A DNA stretch of 64,000 nt from Janthinobacterium sp. 67 (GCF_002797895.1 NZ_PGES01000001.1:1364001-1428000), one strand, 5' to 3'. Counted from the stretch's first letter, positions 36,225 through 45,690 are shown. Notes: generated by a model not told the origin, from the letters alone. A program made the numbers and translations.

Positions 36225-38227
36225 GCCAGGCCGTAACCGAACTTGTACAGCGGATGGGCCGTGTCATACGGCACGTCCGACTTCTGCACCTGCACTTCGG
36301 CCATCGACGATGGCAGCTCGAACGGCAGCTTGCCCTGCGGCTTGGCCTTGCCCGTCAGGACATCGAACAGCGCGCCGTCGCTCACGCCGAAGTTGGCGAG
36401 GATGGCGCTGGCCTTGTCCTGCACGTTGCCGAGGATGGCCGGGCGGTCCAGGTACACGGTGACCACCGTCTTCGGCGCGAACTTTGCCGCGTTCTTGATC
36501 GCCTCGTAGTCTGCATTGCCATCCACGTAATCGAGGCGGCCCTCGTGCTGCATGCTGCCGAAGATGTAGTTCGGGTGCAGGGTTTCATACGGCGCGGCCA
36601 CGCGCAGCAGGGCCACGTCCGCTTCCTGCGGCGTGGCGACCACCGTGTAGCCGTACTGTTTGGCCACGGCCGCATCGATGCCGTACAGGTAGACTTTCTT
36701 GACGGTGGCCGCCAGCGGCAAGACCTTGTCCTTGTTTTCCAGCAGGACCAGCGAGCGGCGCTGCGCATCCAGGCCCGCCTCGATGAACTCCGCCTTGCCC
36801 ACGGTGCTGGCCGCCTTGGCCGCATCGACGAACGGATGCTCGAACAGGCCCTGCTTGAATTTCTGGATCAGGATGCGCCGCGCCGAAGCGTTGATGCGCT
36901 CCTCCGTCAGCTGGCCGCGCTGCACGGCCTGCGTCAGGTACGGCGCTTCCGTCACGCCGCCAAACTGGTCCATCCCCGCCGTCACGGCCTTCACGTAACG
37001 CTCTGCCTTGGTGGCGTCTTCCATGCCCCACGGCGTGCCAAAACCCATGAAGGAAGGCGCGACGCCGGGCGCCGTGCCGTTGCGGCAGTTGGCGTCGCAG
37101 TCGGAGGTGATGCCCCAGTCGGACAGGATCACGCCTTCGAAGCCGTATTTGCCGCGCAGCAGATCCGTCAGCATGGTCTTGCTGAAGCCGGCCGCCACCT
37201 GTTCCAGGGTGATGCCGTCGATGGTGATCTTGCCGTCCGGCAGAGCGTAGGTCGGCATGACGGAAGCCGCCTTGGCCGTGAAGGCGCCTTCGAACGGTTT
37301 CACGTGGTAGGCGAAGTTGTTGCCCGGGTAGGTCATGTAGCGGCCGTAGTAATTGTGGCCGTCGAAACCCTCTTTCGTGGCGCCATAGCCGACCCAGTGC
37401 TTGACGACGGCCACCACGCTGCCGTCGTGCAGGCCCGTGTTCCCATCCTGGAAGCCCTCGATATAGTGCTGCACCATGCGCTTGGCCAGGTCCGCGTCTT
37501 CGCCAAAGGTGCCGTTGATGCGCGACCAGCGCGGCTCGGTGGCCAGGTCGGCCTGCGGCGACAGCGCCTGCGTGATGCCGACGGCCAGGTATTCCTGGCG
37601 CGCGATGTCGCCGAAGCGGCGCACCAACGCATCGTCGCCGATGGCGGCCAGGCCCAGGGTTTCAGGCCACTGGGAGAAACCCTTCGTGCCGGCGCTGGCG
37701 CCCACCGTGTACTGGAAATGGTGGCGCGGATCCGTGCTGATGGAAACAGGGATGCCGTGGCGCGACGTTTCGCTCAGGGCCTGCACCTTGTTGTACTGGG
37801 AAGCCATATTGGCCGTGTCGCCCGCCATGCGCGTGATGAAGGTGTTGACGTACTGCTTGACGATCAGGTCTTGCAGGGCCGTCAGGTCGTACGCGCCGCC
37901 CTGGCCGATGCCGGTGGGGTCGGCCACGGTGGGTGCCGTGCCATGCATCATCAGGCCGGCCTTTTCATCGAGGGTCATGCGCGACAGCAGGTCGTCCGCG
38001 CGGTCCTCGGCCGGCAGGCGCCAGTCTTCGTACGGGTCAATCTTGCCGTTGCGGTTCATGTCCTTGAAGGTATAACCGTCGCCCTTGAGCTGGGCGTAGG
38101 TGGTGGTGCCGAACACGGGTTGCGTATATCCCGCGCTGCCTGAGTCGCTGTTGCCGCAGGCGGCCAGGGCAAGCGTGGCGACGCAGCCCGCGACCAGGCG
38201 GGCCATCGGTTTCAAAGTGCAATTCAT
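36218..38227 (-). CDS. GH3-family beta-glycosidase lipoprotein
   Basis: 669 residues; lipoprotein signal with lipobox (CVATLALAACGNS, Cys near 22). Next comes an EF-hand-like calcium loop, DMNRNGKIDPYEDW (about 47-60). The GH3 barrel follows (MTLDEKAGLMMHG, HGIPVSISTDPRHHF, VVAVVKHWVGYG) with the nucleophile aspartate in VILSDWGITSD, then the second GH3 domain (RSLVLLENKDKVLPLA) and a C-terminus ending FGYGLAY. Likely beta-glucosidase/xylosidase on the outer membrane or in the periplasm. Start 38227 is preferred (GGAG six bases upstream); 38230 also possible. Divergent AraC regulator. Confidence 0.93.
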   Translation of the reverse strand: MNCTLKPMARLVAGCVATLALAACGNSDSGSAGYTQPVFGTTTYAQLKGDGYTFKDMNRNGKIDPYEDWRLPAEDRADDLLSRMTLDEKAGLMMHGTAPTVADPTGIGQGGAYDLTALQDLIVKQYVNTFITRMAGDTANMASQYNKVQALSETSRHGIPVSISTDPRHHFQYTVGASAGTKGFSQWPETLGLAAIGDDALVRRFGDIARQEYLAVGITQALSPQADLATEPRWSRINGTFGEDADLAKRMVQHYIEGFQDGNTGLHDGSVVAVVKHWVGYGATKEGFDGHNYYGRYMTYPGNNFAYHVKPFEGAFTAKAASVMPTYALPDGKITIDGITLEQVAAGFSKTMLTDLLRGKYGFEGVILSDWGITSDCDANCRNGTAPGVAPSFMGFGTPWGMEDATKAERYVKAVTAGMDQFGGVTEAPYLTQAVQRGQLTEERINASARRILIQKFKQGLFEHPFVDAAKAASTVGKAEFIEAGLDAQRRSLVLLENKDKVLPLAATVKKVYLYGIDAAVAKQYGYTVVATPQEADVALLRVAAPYETLHPNYIFGSMQHEGRLDYVDGNADYEAIKNAAKFAPKTVVTVYLDRPAILGNVQDKASAILANFGVSDGALFDVLTGKAKPQGKLPFELPSSMAEVQVQKSDVPYDTAHPLYKFGYGLAY

Positions 38228-38446
38228 CATTATCTCCAAGACTGTTTTTGTAGGTATCAAGGCGCGGCAGCAAGGCCGGCCGAAACAATATAGCGTGAGA
38301 ATACGTGAGTTTCTTGACCGCGCAGCACGCGTTTTATACCCGCGAGAACAATTTTTGGTTAGATGACACAACAACCAACAATCTCCTACAAAGTGCTAAT
38401 ATTTGTGAAAAATTACTACAACAAGCAGAATAAGCAGGAGACAGCC

Positions 38447-39484
38447 TTGCACAAACCCGACACGCGCACGGTTTCGAACCGGATCGCGCAGCAATGCGCG
38501 CGCGCCATGCAGGCCGATGGCCACGACCCCGCCGACTTTTTCCGCCATACGGGCATCACGCCGGCGCAGCTGGACGAGCCGGGCGGCCGCATCAACGCCG
38601 AGCGGCACCGCCGCATGACGGCCTACGCCCAGCAACTGCCGCAGCACCGCGGTTTGCTCGACCTCGACGTGACGCACTGGTTCGCGCATTACTCGGGCAT
38701 CGCCCACGTCTGCTTCAACCGCCCCACCCTGCGCAGCGCGCTGCACGAGCTGCTGCACTTGCGGGGCCTGATCGGCGAATTCGATTTCATGCTGATGAGC
38801 GAAAATGGCACGCGCATCGAGATCGAATACTTGTCCGAGTTCTGCCCGTCGGGCGGCGCCATGCAGGCGCTGGCCAATTTCCGCATGCTGTCGCTGGTGG
38901 CGCGCGCCTACGACGATGGCGCGCCCACCGCCTTCCGTGCCGGCTTCCAGGGCAAGGCGCCATGGTTCGCGCCGGCCATTTCCGAGTGCTTCGGCGCCGC
39001 CGCCACCTTTGGCCAGGCGCGCAATACATTGACGTTCGACGCACCGGCGCTGGACCGGCCCTTCGCCCAGTTCAACGCCATGCTGGCGCCGCACGCGCTG
39101 CGCCACGCGCAGGGGCAATTGCAGCAGTTGCAGGGTGCGCAGCTGTTTTCGGCCCGCGTGGAGCAGGCCATCATCGACCTGCTGGGCCAGCAAGGCGCAG
39201 GCGACGCCGACGGCGCCTCGCTGCTGCCGGCCCTGTGCGACGGCCTGGCAATGAACCGCTGGACCCTGCAGCGCCAGCTGCAGCAGGAACAGACCTCATT
39301 CCGCGCACTGGAACTGCGCGCGAAAAGCCGCGAATCGCGCCGTTTGCTGCGCGAAACGAGCCTGAGCGTGGCGGAAATCGGCGACCGCCTGGGCTTTTCC
39401 TCGCAAAGCGCATTTACCCGCTTCTTCAAGAACCAGTTCGAACTGCCGCCGGCGCGCTACCGGCAGGATGCCGCCGGAGCCTAG
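38447..39484 (+). CDS. AraC-family transcriptional regulator
   Basis: 345 residues with an OruR/ArgR-like N-terminal ligand domain (DPADFFRHTGITPAQLDEPG; DFMLMSENGTRIEIEY) and C-terminal double HTH (GLAMNRWTLQRQLQQEQTSF; SVAEIGDRLGFSSQSAFTRF). The TTG at 38447 has AGGAG six bases upstream, so I prefer it to an ATG at 38363 that lacks a ribosome site. It is divergent from the GH3 gene and probably controls it. Its stop shares the palindrome CTAG with the stop of the convergent next gene. Confidence 0.85.
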   Translation: MHKPDTRTVSNRIAQQCARAMQADGHDPADFFRHTGITPAQLDEPGGRINAERHRRMTAYAQQLPQHRGLLDLDVTHWFAHYSGIAHVCFNRPTLRSALHELLHLRGLIGEFDFMLMSENGTRIEIEYLSEFCPSGGAMQALANFRMLSLVARAYDDGAPTAFRAGFQGKAPWFAPAISECFGAAATFGQARNTLTFDAPALDRPFAQFNAMLAPHALRHAQGQLQQLQGAQLFSARVEQAIIDLLGQQGAGDADGASLLPALCDGLAMNRWTLQRQLQQEQTSFRALELRAKSRESRRLLRETSLSVAEIGDRLGFSSQSAFTRFFKNQFELPPARYRQDAAGA

Positions 39485-40227
39485 ACGTTCAGTTGCCGGT
39501 TCATGGCGACGATGTCGTCATGGCTGGCATGCGCGCCCAGCTTGGCGAACTGCGCCGGCATCCGGTCGCGTATCGCGGCCGCCTTGCCGGGAACCGCCGC
39601 GGCAAGCGCCTTGGCCATCGCGGGCGCCTCAAGGTCGCAACAGTAGGCGGGGGTGCAGGGCTGCTGGCGCCAGGACTGCGCCAAAGTGCCGCCATCGACC
39701 GCGTCAAATCCGGCCTGCTCCACCAAGGTCATCGCCGTCTGCATGGCCATCGGGTCATCTCCGGCGACGGCTATGGCGAGACGGCCCGGCGTGCCTGCAG
39801 GCTGGCCCAGCGCGGCCAGCGTATGCGCCAGCACATTGTTGAAGGCCTTGACCACCGGGCGCCCCAGCTGGGCTGACACCCAGATGCTTTCGGCCAAGCC
39901 CGCATCGATCTGCGCAATCGCCGCGTCACGCATGCCAGGATAATAATTACTGGTGTCGATCACGGTGACCTGCGGCGGCACCGCGTCGAACAGGCCGGCA
40001 GGCAGGCTGGCCATGGCTGGCAGCGGAATGGCCAGCACCACCACATCCACGCCATCGACGGCGCCATGCACATCGGCCGGCACCGCGCCGATGTCGTCGG
40101 CCACGCTTTGCACGCCTTTGACACCGCCGGAATTGGCTATCTTCACCTCATGGCCGGCGGACAGCAGCTTGCGCGCCAGGGTTGCGCCGATATTTCCCGT
40201 TCCAATAATTCCTATCTTCATGTTCAT
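39481..40227 (-). CDS. NAD(P)-binding oxidoreductase (F420-dependent NADP reductase-like fold)
   Basis: 248 residues. Rossmann motif IGIIGTGNIGATLARKLLSA, with an NADP-type patch (KIANSGG), and ligand-domain sequence VVKAFNNVLAHTL as in the NADPH-dependent F420 reductase-like family, here without sign of F420 use. Start at 40227 (GGAG CTC ATG) or 40221. It is divergent from an HxlR regulator 96 bp away, a common partner for small redox enzymes. Substrate unknown. Confidence 0.87.
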   Translation of the reverse strand: MNMKIGIIGTGNIGATLARKLLSAGHEVKIANSGGVKGVQSVADDIGAVPADVHGAVDGVDVVVLAIPLPAMASLPAGLFDAVPPQVTVIDTSNYYPGMRDAAIAQIDAGLAESIWVSAQLGRPVVKAFNNVLAHTLAALGQPAGTPGRLAIAVAGDDPMAMQTAMTLVEQAGFDAVDGGTLAQSWRQQPCTPAYCCDLEAPAMAKALAAAVPGKAAAIRDRMPAQFAKLGAHASHDDIVAMNRQLNV

Positions 40228-40322
40228 GAGCTCCGTGTCGTTGATCGTCCAATGTGCTGTGATTTTAGGAGCCTTATGCAATAATTGGAAGTACCCACCA
40301 AAAAGTAAGTAACCCACATATC

Positions 40323-40715
40323 ATGACAGAACAACGGGAATGGAATTGTGGCGATCCGCAAAATCGCCGAGACTGGGCCGACGCCACCACCGAGACCTTG
40401 CGCGTACTCGAAGGCAAATGGAAGATCATCATCCTGTGCCAGCTGTTTGCGGCCAAGGCGCCTTTGCGCTTTTCCGACCTGGAGCGTCTGATTGAGGAAG
40501 TCAACCAGAAAATGCTGATCCAGCAGCTCAAGCAGCTGGAAAAGGACGGTATCGTCGTGCGCAAGGTCTATGCGCAGGTACCGCCCAGGGTGGAATATGC
40601 ATTGAGCGAGATCGGCCATGCGCTGGGACCGTCGATGCAGGCACTGATCGAATGGGCCGAACTGCGGCGCGCACGCCTGGCGCACGCCGCTGCCGATCCT
40701 GCCGCGCCAGATTAA
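40323..40715 (+). CDS. HxlR-family transcriptional regulator
   Basis: 130-residue winged-helix regulator: ETLRVLEGKWKIIILCQLFA, recognition region NQKMLIQQLKQLEKDGIVVR, wing YAQVPPRVEYALSEIGHALG. Two AGTA(A)CCCAC direct repeats (40290-40298, 40308-40317) in front of it may be its operator. Likely controls the divergent oxidoreductase. Its stop TAA overlaps the TAA of the convergent RND gene within TTAA. Confidence 0.9.
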   Translation: MTEQREWNCGDPQNRRDWADATTETLRVLEGKWKIIILCQLFAAKAPLRFSDLERLIEEVNQKMLIQQLKQLEKDGIVVRKVYAQVPPRVEYALSEIGHALGPSMQALIEWAELRRARLAHAAADPAAPD

Positions 40716-43700
40716 CCCTGCGGCGCAGCCCTTGCCTGCCCCCGTATCCGGAACCAGATCGCATACATGGCGGGCAGGAACACCAAAGTCAGCACCGTGC
40801 CGGCAAACGTGCCGCCGATCAGGGTATAGGCCAGGGTACCCCAGAAAACCGAATGGGTCAGCGGAATAAAGGCCAGCATGGCCGCCAGCGCCGTGAGGAT
40901 CACGGGACGCGCGCGCTGCACGGTCGCTTCCACCACGGCGTCGAACGGCGCCAGTCCGGCCGCCTCGTTCTGGTGGATCTGGCCGATCAGGATCAGGGTA
41001 TTGCGCATCAAAATGCCCGACAACGCGATCAGGCCAACGAGCGCATTGATGCCGAACGGCTGCTGGAACAGCAGCAAGGTGGGCACCACCCCGATCAGGC
41101 CGAGGGGGCTGGTGAGGAACACCATCACCATCGCCGAGATCGAACGCACCTGCAGGATGATCATCAAGAGCGTCAATGCCAGCATGATGGGGAACAGCGG
41201 CAGCATCGCTTGCGTGGCCTTGGCCGATTCCTCGATGGAGCCGGCCTGCTCGATGCGGTAGCCGGCCGGCAGCTTGTCGACGATGGCTTGCAGCTGGGTC
41301 GTGATGGCGCCCGAGACGTCGGGCGGCTGCAGGCCGTCGGCGATGTCGCCACGCACGGTAATCGTCGGCTGGCGGTCGCGCCGGCGCATCACCGGTTCTT
41401 CCGAACGGACCTCGACGCTGCCCACCTGCGACAGCGCGATACGCTGGCCATTCGCGCCGGCCAGGGTCAGGTCGGCGATGCGGGCCGGATCGAGCCGCAC
41501 GTCGCCGGCCGCGCGCGCCACCACCTGCACCGTGCGGATATCTTCGCGCACGGCCGTGACGGGCACGCCGCTGAGCAAAAACTGCAGCTGCTGCGCCACC
41601 GCGGACGACGTCAATCCCATCGCCTGCAAGCGCTCCTGCTGCAGGCTGAAATGCAGGGTAGGCGTGCGCGTGCCCCAGTCGGTATTGACGGTGCGCGTCA
41701 TCGGGCTGGCCTGCATCACGGCTTGCACCTGGCCGGCGATGCCGCGCAAGACCTCGGGATCGGGGCCGCTGACCCGGTAGGCGACGGGAAACGGCGAGTA
41801 CGGGCCGAACACCAGTTGCGTGACGCGCACGCGTGCTTCGGGCGCCAGCCCGGCGGCGACGGCCTCGCGCAAGCGCTGCTTGAGCGCGTCGCGCGCCTGC
41901 TGGCTGTCGGTGCGCACGACGATCTTGGCAAACGAGGGATCGGGCAATTCCGGCCCCATCGCCAGGTAAAAGCGCGGCGCGCCCTGGCCCACATAGGCCG
42001 TGACGATCTTCGCCTCGCCCTGGCGCGCCAGCCACGCTTCCACCTTGGCCGCCGCGCCGCTGGTCTGCCCGATGGCGCTGCCGTAAGGCAGTTGCACTTC
42101 AATCAGCACTTCTGGACGGTCGGAGATCGGGAAAAACTGCTTCTTGACGACGGCCATGCCCAGCACGGCCAGCACGAACAGGGCGATGACGGTGGCGAAC
42201 ACCAGCCATTTGCGGGCGATCACGCTTCCCAGCAGCCGGCGAAAGCGGTGGTAGCGCGGCGTGTCGTACAGCGCGTCATGGCCGCCGGCGACGTGCTTGA
42301 GTTCAGGCAGCAGCTTCACGCCCAGGTAGGGAGTGAACACCACCGCCACCACCCACGAGGCGATCAGCGCGATGCCGACGATCCAGAACATATTGCTCGT
42401 GTATTCGCCGGCGCTGGAACGGGCAAAGCCGTTGGGCATGAAGCCGACGGCCGTCACCAGGGTGCCGGCCAGCATGGGCGCGGCCGTGTGGCTCCAGGCG
42501 TAGGCGGAGGCGGCGATGCGGCTGTAGCCCTCTTCCATCTTCACGACCATCATTTCGATGGCGATGATGGCGTCGTCCACCAGCAGGCCCAGGCCCAGGA
42601 TCAATGAACCCAAGGTGATGCGATCGAAGTTCTTGCCGGTGGCCGCCATCACGATGAACACCACGGCCAGGGTCAATGGCACGGCGGCGGCCACCACGAT
42701 GCCGACCCGCCAGCCCATGCTGACAAAGCACACCAGCATCACCACCAGCAGCGCGGCGAGGAACTTGAGCATGAATTCGTCGACGGCCGCGCCGATATTG
42801 ACTGCCTGGTCGGTGACCTTGGCCAGGCTCATGCCCAGCGGCATGGCGGTGCCGATGGCCGTCACTTCACGGTCCAGCGCCTTGCCCAGGTCCAGCCCGT
42901 TCCAGCCGTCGCGCATGACCACGCCCAAGAGCAGCGCCGGCTCGCCGCCATTGCGCACCATGAAACTGGCCGGGTCTTCCTGGCCACGGCGCACGGTGGC
43001 GATATCGGACAGGGCCAGGGTGCGCCCCTGCGCCACCACGGGCGTATCGCGTATCTTTTGCAGCGCGTCGAGCGCGCCGTCGAGGCGGATGAATACCTGC
43101 GGCCCGCGTGTCTCGACCGTGCCGGCCGGGTTCAAGGCATTCTGGCCGTTCAGCGCCGCGAACACGTCCTGCGCCCGCACACCCAGCGTGGCCAGGCGCT
43201 CCTGCGAAAACTCCACGTAGATGCGTTCGGCCTGCTCGCCGATGATATTGACCTTTTTCACGCCCGGCACGTGCAGCAGCCGCTGGCGCAGGGTTTCCGC
43301 CTCGCGCACCAGCAGGCGCTGCGGCTCGCCCTTGGCCTTGAGCGCATACAGGGCAAAGGTGACGTCCGCGTATTCGTCGTTGATCATGGGGCCGATCACG
43401 CCGGCCGGCAAATTGGCCGCCTCGTCGCCCGCCTTCTTGCGCGCCTGGTAAAACTCGGCCTGCACCTGGTCGGGCGGCGTGCCGTCGAGCAGGGTCAGGG
43501 TCGTGAAGGCCAGGCCGGGCCGGGTGTAGGTCTCGGCCCGTTCATACCAGCGCAGCTCCTGCAGGCGCTTTTCGATCTTTTCGGCCACCTGGTCCTGCAT
43601 TTCGCGCGCACTGGCGCCTGGCCAGGCCGTGACGATGGTCATCACCTTGACAGTGAAGGCCGGGTCTTCCGCCCTCCCCAGCTTGAAGAACGACAGCAGG

Positions 43701-43789
43701 CCGGCCAGCGAAATGAGACAGATCAGGAACAGGGTGACGGAACGCTCGCGCACGGCCAGCGCCGACAGGTTGAAGCCCGCGGCGCTCAT
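40712..43789 (-). CDS. RND efflux pump, inner-membrane transporter
   Basis: 1025-residue HAE1/AcrB-type proton-driven transporter. MSAAGFNLSALAVRERSVTL leads into TM1 (LFLICLISLAGLLSFFKLG); porter domains follow (WPGASAREMQDQVAEKIEKR, LPAGVIGPMINDEYADV); the central membrane block carries the proton-relay region GLGLLVDDAIIAIEMMVVKM; a second half repeats the fold (LALTLLMIILQVRSISAMV). The start overlaps the adaptor stop (ATGA). Sequence is closest in style to the single-adaptor, multidrug/solvent class; substrate unknown. Convergent with hxlR. Confidence 0.94.
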   Translation of the reverse strand: MSAAGFNLSALAVRERSVTLFLICLISLAGLLSFFKLGRAEDPAFTVKVMTIVTAWPGASAREMQDQVAEKIEKRLQELRWYERAETYTRPGLAFTTLTLLDGTPPDQVQAEFYQARKKAGDEAANLPAGVIGPMINDEYADVTFALYALKAKGEPQRLLVREAETLRQRLLHVPGVKKVNIIGEQAERIYVEFSQERLATLGVRAQDVFAALNGQNALNPAGTVETRGPQVFIRLDGALDALQKIRDTPVVAQGRTLALSDIATVRRGQEDPASFMVRNGGEPALLLGVVMRDGWNGLDLGKALDREVTAIGTAMPLGMSLAKVTDQAVNIGAAVDEFMLKFLAALLVVMLVCFVSMGWRVGIVVAAAVPLTLAVVFIVMAATGKNFDRITLGSLILGLGLLVDDAIIAIEMMVVKMEEGYSRIAASAYAWSHTAAPMLAGTLVTAVGFMPNGFARSSAGEYTSNMFWIVGIALIASWVVAVVFTPYLGVKLLPELKHVAGGHDALYDTPRYHRFRRLLGSVIARKWLVFATVIALFVLAVLGMAVVKKQFFPISDRPEVLIEVQLPYGSAIGQTSGAAAKVEAWLARQGEAKIVTAYVGQGAPRFYLAMGPELPDPSFAKIVVRTDSQQARDALKQRLREAVAAGLAPEARVRVTQLVFGPYSPFPVAYRVSGPDPEVLRGIAGQVQAVMQASPMTRTVNTDWGTRTPTLHFSLQQERLQAMGLTSSAVAQQLQFLLSGVPVTAVREDIRTVQVVARAAGDVRLDPARIADLTLAGANGQRIALSQVGSVEVRSEEPVMRRRDRQPTITVRGDIADGLQPPDVSGAITTQLQAIVDKLPAGYRIEQAGSIEESAKATQAMLPLFPIMLALTLLMIILQVRSISAMVMVFLTSPLGLIGVVPTLLLFQQPFGINALVGLIALSGILMRNTLILIGQIHQNEAAGLAPFDAVVEATVQRARPVILTALAAMLAFIPLTHSVFWGTLAYTLIGGTFAGTVLTLVFLPAMYAIWFRIRGQARAAPQG

Positions 43790-44892
43790 GGATGCGCTCC
43801 CGCGGCGGCTGCCGCTGGCGCCTGTTCGATCCTGACCTGCTCGCCCTGGCGCAGCAGGTGGGCGCCCAGCGCGACGATGCGCTCGCCCGCCTTCAGGCCG
43901 CTCACGTCGGCGCCGTCGTCGTGCAAGCCCAGTACCTTGACGGGTCGCCAGCTCACCTGGACCGGCGTGCCGGCGATCACCCACACCCCCTGCCCCTTGC
44001 CTGCGTCGTGCAGGGCCGTCAGCGGCACTTGCACGGCGTCGCCGGCCGCTTGCGCACCGGGCAGGCGCAAGGTGACGGTGGCGCCCAGCGGCGCGTTCGA
44101 CAGCGCCGCATCGAGCACGTAGCGCGCCTCGAAGGTGCGCGTTTGCCGGTCCGCCGTCTGCGACAGCTGGCGCAAGGTGGCCGGCACGCCGGCACCGGGC
44201 CTGCCGAACAGGGTGGCCTGGCCCGTGGAACCGAGCGCGGGGCGCAAGGTTTCCGGCAGCTGGATCGCCGCTTCGCGCCGGCCGTCATGGGCCAGGCGTA
44301 CCACCACCTGCCCGGCCGCGACCACCTGGCCCGGTTCGGCCAGGGTGTCCATCACGACGCCGTCGGCATCGGCCAGCAGCACCGCGTAATGCAGCGCATT
44401 GCGCGCCACCCCGGCCTGGGCTTCGGAAGCCTTGAGCTGGGCGCCGGCCGCGTCAGCCGCCGCCTTTACCTGGTCGTAGTTTGACGCCGAGATGGCGCCC
44501 GTGCCGCGCAAGTCGCGGTAGCGCGCTTCTTCATCCGCCGCCTGGCGCGCGCGGGCGCGGTCGGCCGTGACGGCATCCTGGCGCGCCTGCGCCAGCAACT
44601 GCAAATCGTCGGCGTCGAGGCGCATCAACGGCTGACCGCGGCGCACGGCCTGGCCGGCGTCGACCAGCCGCTCGCTGACCTTGCCCGCCACGCGAAAACC
44701 GAGATCGCTCTGCACGCGCGGCGCGACCACGCCCGTAAAGCTGCGCGCGCCCGCTTCGGCGCCCTGCACCGCGACGGCGCGCACGAGCGGCGTGGCCGTG
44801 CGCGGATCGGCCTGCGCCTTGTCGCCGCAGGCGCCCAGCACCAGAGGTAAAGTGGAAATGACAACAGATGAAGCGAGGCGGCGCCAGCGCAT
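43786..44892 (-). CDS. RND periplasmic adaptor (membrane fusion protein), lipoprotein
   Basis: 368 residues with lipobox STLPLVLGACGDK. Barrel-sandwich first half (VAGKVSERLVDAGQAVRRGQ), coiled-coil hairpin (about 95-155), second lipoyl half (DADGVVMDTLAEPGQVVAAG), beta-barrel and membrane-proximal domains. It links the transporter to the NodT-like channel encoded across the tetR gene. First gene of the pump operon. Promoter TTGACT-17-CAGAAT and a TetR-type operator lie just upstream. Confidence 0.93.
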   Translation of the reverse strand: MRWRRLASSVVISTLPLVLGACGDKAQADPRTATPLVRAVAVQGAEAGARSFTGVVAPRVQSDLGFRVAGKVSERLVDAGQAVRRGQPLMRLDADDLQLLAQARQDAVTADRARARQAADEEARYRDLRGTGAISASNYDQVKAAADAAGAQLKASEAQAGVARNALHYAVLLADADGVVMDTLAEPGQVVAAGQVVVRLAHDGRREAAIQLPETLRPALGSTGQATLFGRPGAGVPATLRQLSQTADRQTRTFEARYVLDAALSNAPLGATVTLRLPGAQAAGDAVQVPLTALHDAGKGQGVWVIAGTPVQVSWRPVKVLGLHDDGADVSGLKAGERIVALGAHLLRQGEQVRIEQAPAAAAAGAHP

Positions 44893-44924
44893 AGGAATCC
44901 CATGAATGAGTGATCAGGGTTCTC

Positions 44925-44960
44925 ATTCTGGTACTAGTGACCAATTAAGTCAACAGTCAC
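44925..44960 (-). promoter_or_regulatory. RND operon promoter with TetR-type operator
   Basis: On the minus strand, TTGACT (44953-44948) and CAGAAT (44930-44925) are spaced 17 bp apart. The operator arms GTGAC (44937-44941) and GTCAC (44956-44960), span 24 bp, cover the -35 and spacer. The same 24-bp architecture, starting GTGACCAAT and ending AGTCAC, recurs at 45635-45658. Confidence 0.75.
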
Positions 44961-44975
44961 TTATCATTGAAGCGG

Positions 44976-45596
44976 CTATGGCGACAAACTGCGCAACACC
45001 AGGCTGGACAACTGCACGGTTGCCGTGTCGCTGCTGTCGAAGCTGTATTGCAGCAGCAAGGGATTGACGTAGGGACGCATCACCAGGTAGATGGCGCTGG
45101 CCGTCTCGTCGAGCGGCGTCTTGCGTTCGAAGTCCCCGCTCTTGCGCCCTTGTTGCAAGATATCCTGCAGCAAGGCGCCCATCGCCAGCTCGTAGGATTG
45201 CACGGATGGCCAGCGCTCGGTGGCGGCCGATGCCGCGATGTCGTACAGCTTGCGGTCCTGGAAAAACAGCCGCAAGCTGGCCTCGACGCTGGCCTTGAAC
45301 ATGCGCCGCAGCTTCTCGGGCGGCTGACCGGCCGCCTCGACCGCAGCCTTGACCTCGGTCTCGATCTGGCGCAGGCAGTTGCCGCAGATATGCTCGCCGA
45401 TCGCTTGCTTCGATTCGAAGAATTTATAGATATAGGCCTTGGAAAAACCAATCGCCCTGGCCAGGTCGGAAACGGTCGTCTTTTCATAGCCGTAGCGGCT
45501 GAAGTAGTCGGTGGCGGCGGCAACGATCTGGTCGCGCACGTCGTGGCCGGCGGGGCCGCGCGCGGGGCTGGGGGTGTCAGGTGTGGTGGAATTCAT
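44976..45596 (-). CDS. TetR-family repressor of the RND pump
   Basis: 206 residues: HTH YFSRYGYEKTTVSDLARAIG followed by FSKAYIYKFFESKQAIGEHI, then an all-helical ligand domain with a CGNCLRQ cysteine pair. It sits between the pump operon (same strand, downstream) and the outer-membrane channel (divergent), with matching operators on both sides, so it very probably represses both and itself. A minus-strand TATAAT (45648-45653) inside the second operator would be its own -10. Confidence 0.92.
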   Translation of the reverse strand: MNSTTPDTPSPARGPAGHDVRDQIVAAATDYFSRYGYEKTTVSDLARAIGFSKAYIYKFFESKQAIGEHICGNCLRQIETEVKAAVEAAGQPPEKLRRMFKASVEASLRLFFQDRKLYDIAASAATERWPSVQSYELAMGALLQDILQQGRKSGDFERKTPLDETASAIYLVMRPYVNPLLLQYSFDSSDTATVQLSSLVLRSLSP

Positions 45597-45634
45597 GGCG
45601 ACAGCTTAACGCGCCGCGCCGGAATGCACAATAA

Positions 45635-45658
45635 GTGACCAATATGTATTATAGTCAC
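45635..45658. promoter_or_regulatory. TetR-type operator between tetR and the channel gene
   Basis: GTGAC (45635-45639) and GTCAC (45654-45658) frame a 24-bp site that begins GTGACCAAT and ends AGTCAC, the same as the site at 44937-44960. It overlaps the likely -10 of tetR (45648-45653) and lies 33 bp before the channel gene start. Confidence 0.75.
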
Positions 45659-45690
45659 ACATTATTCATTTGATGACCAGGAAGACCACC

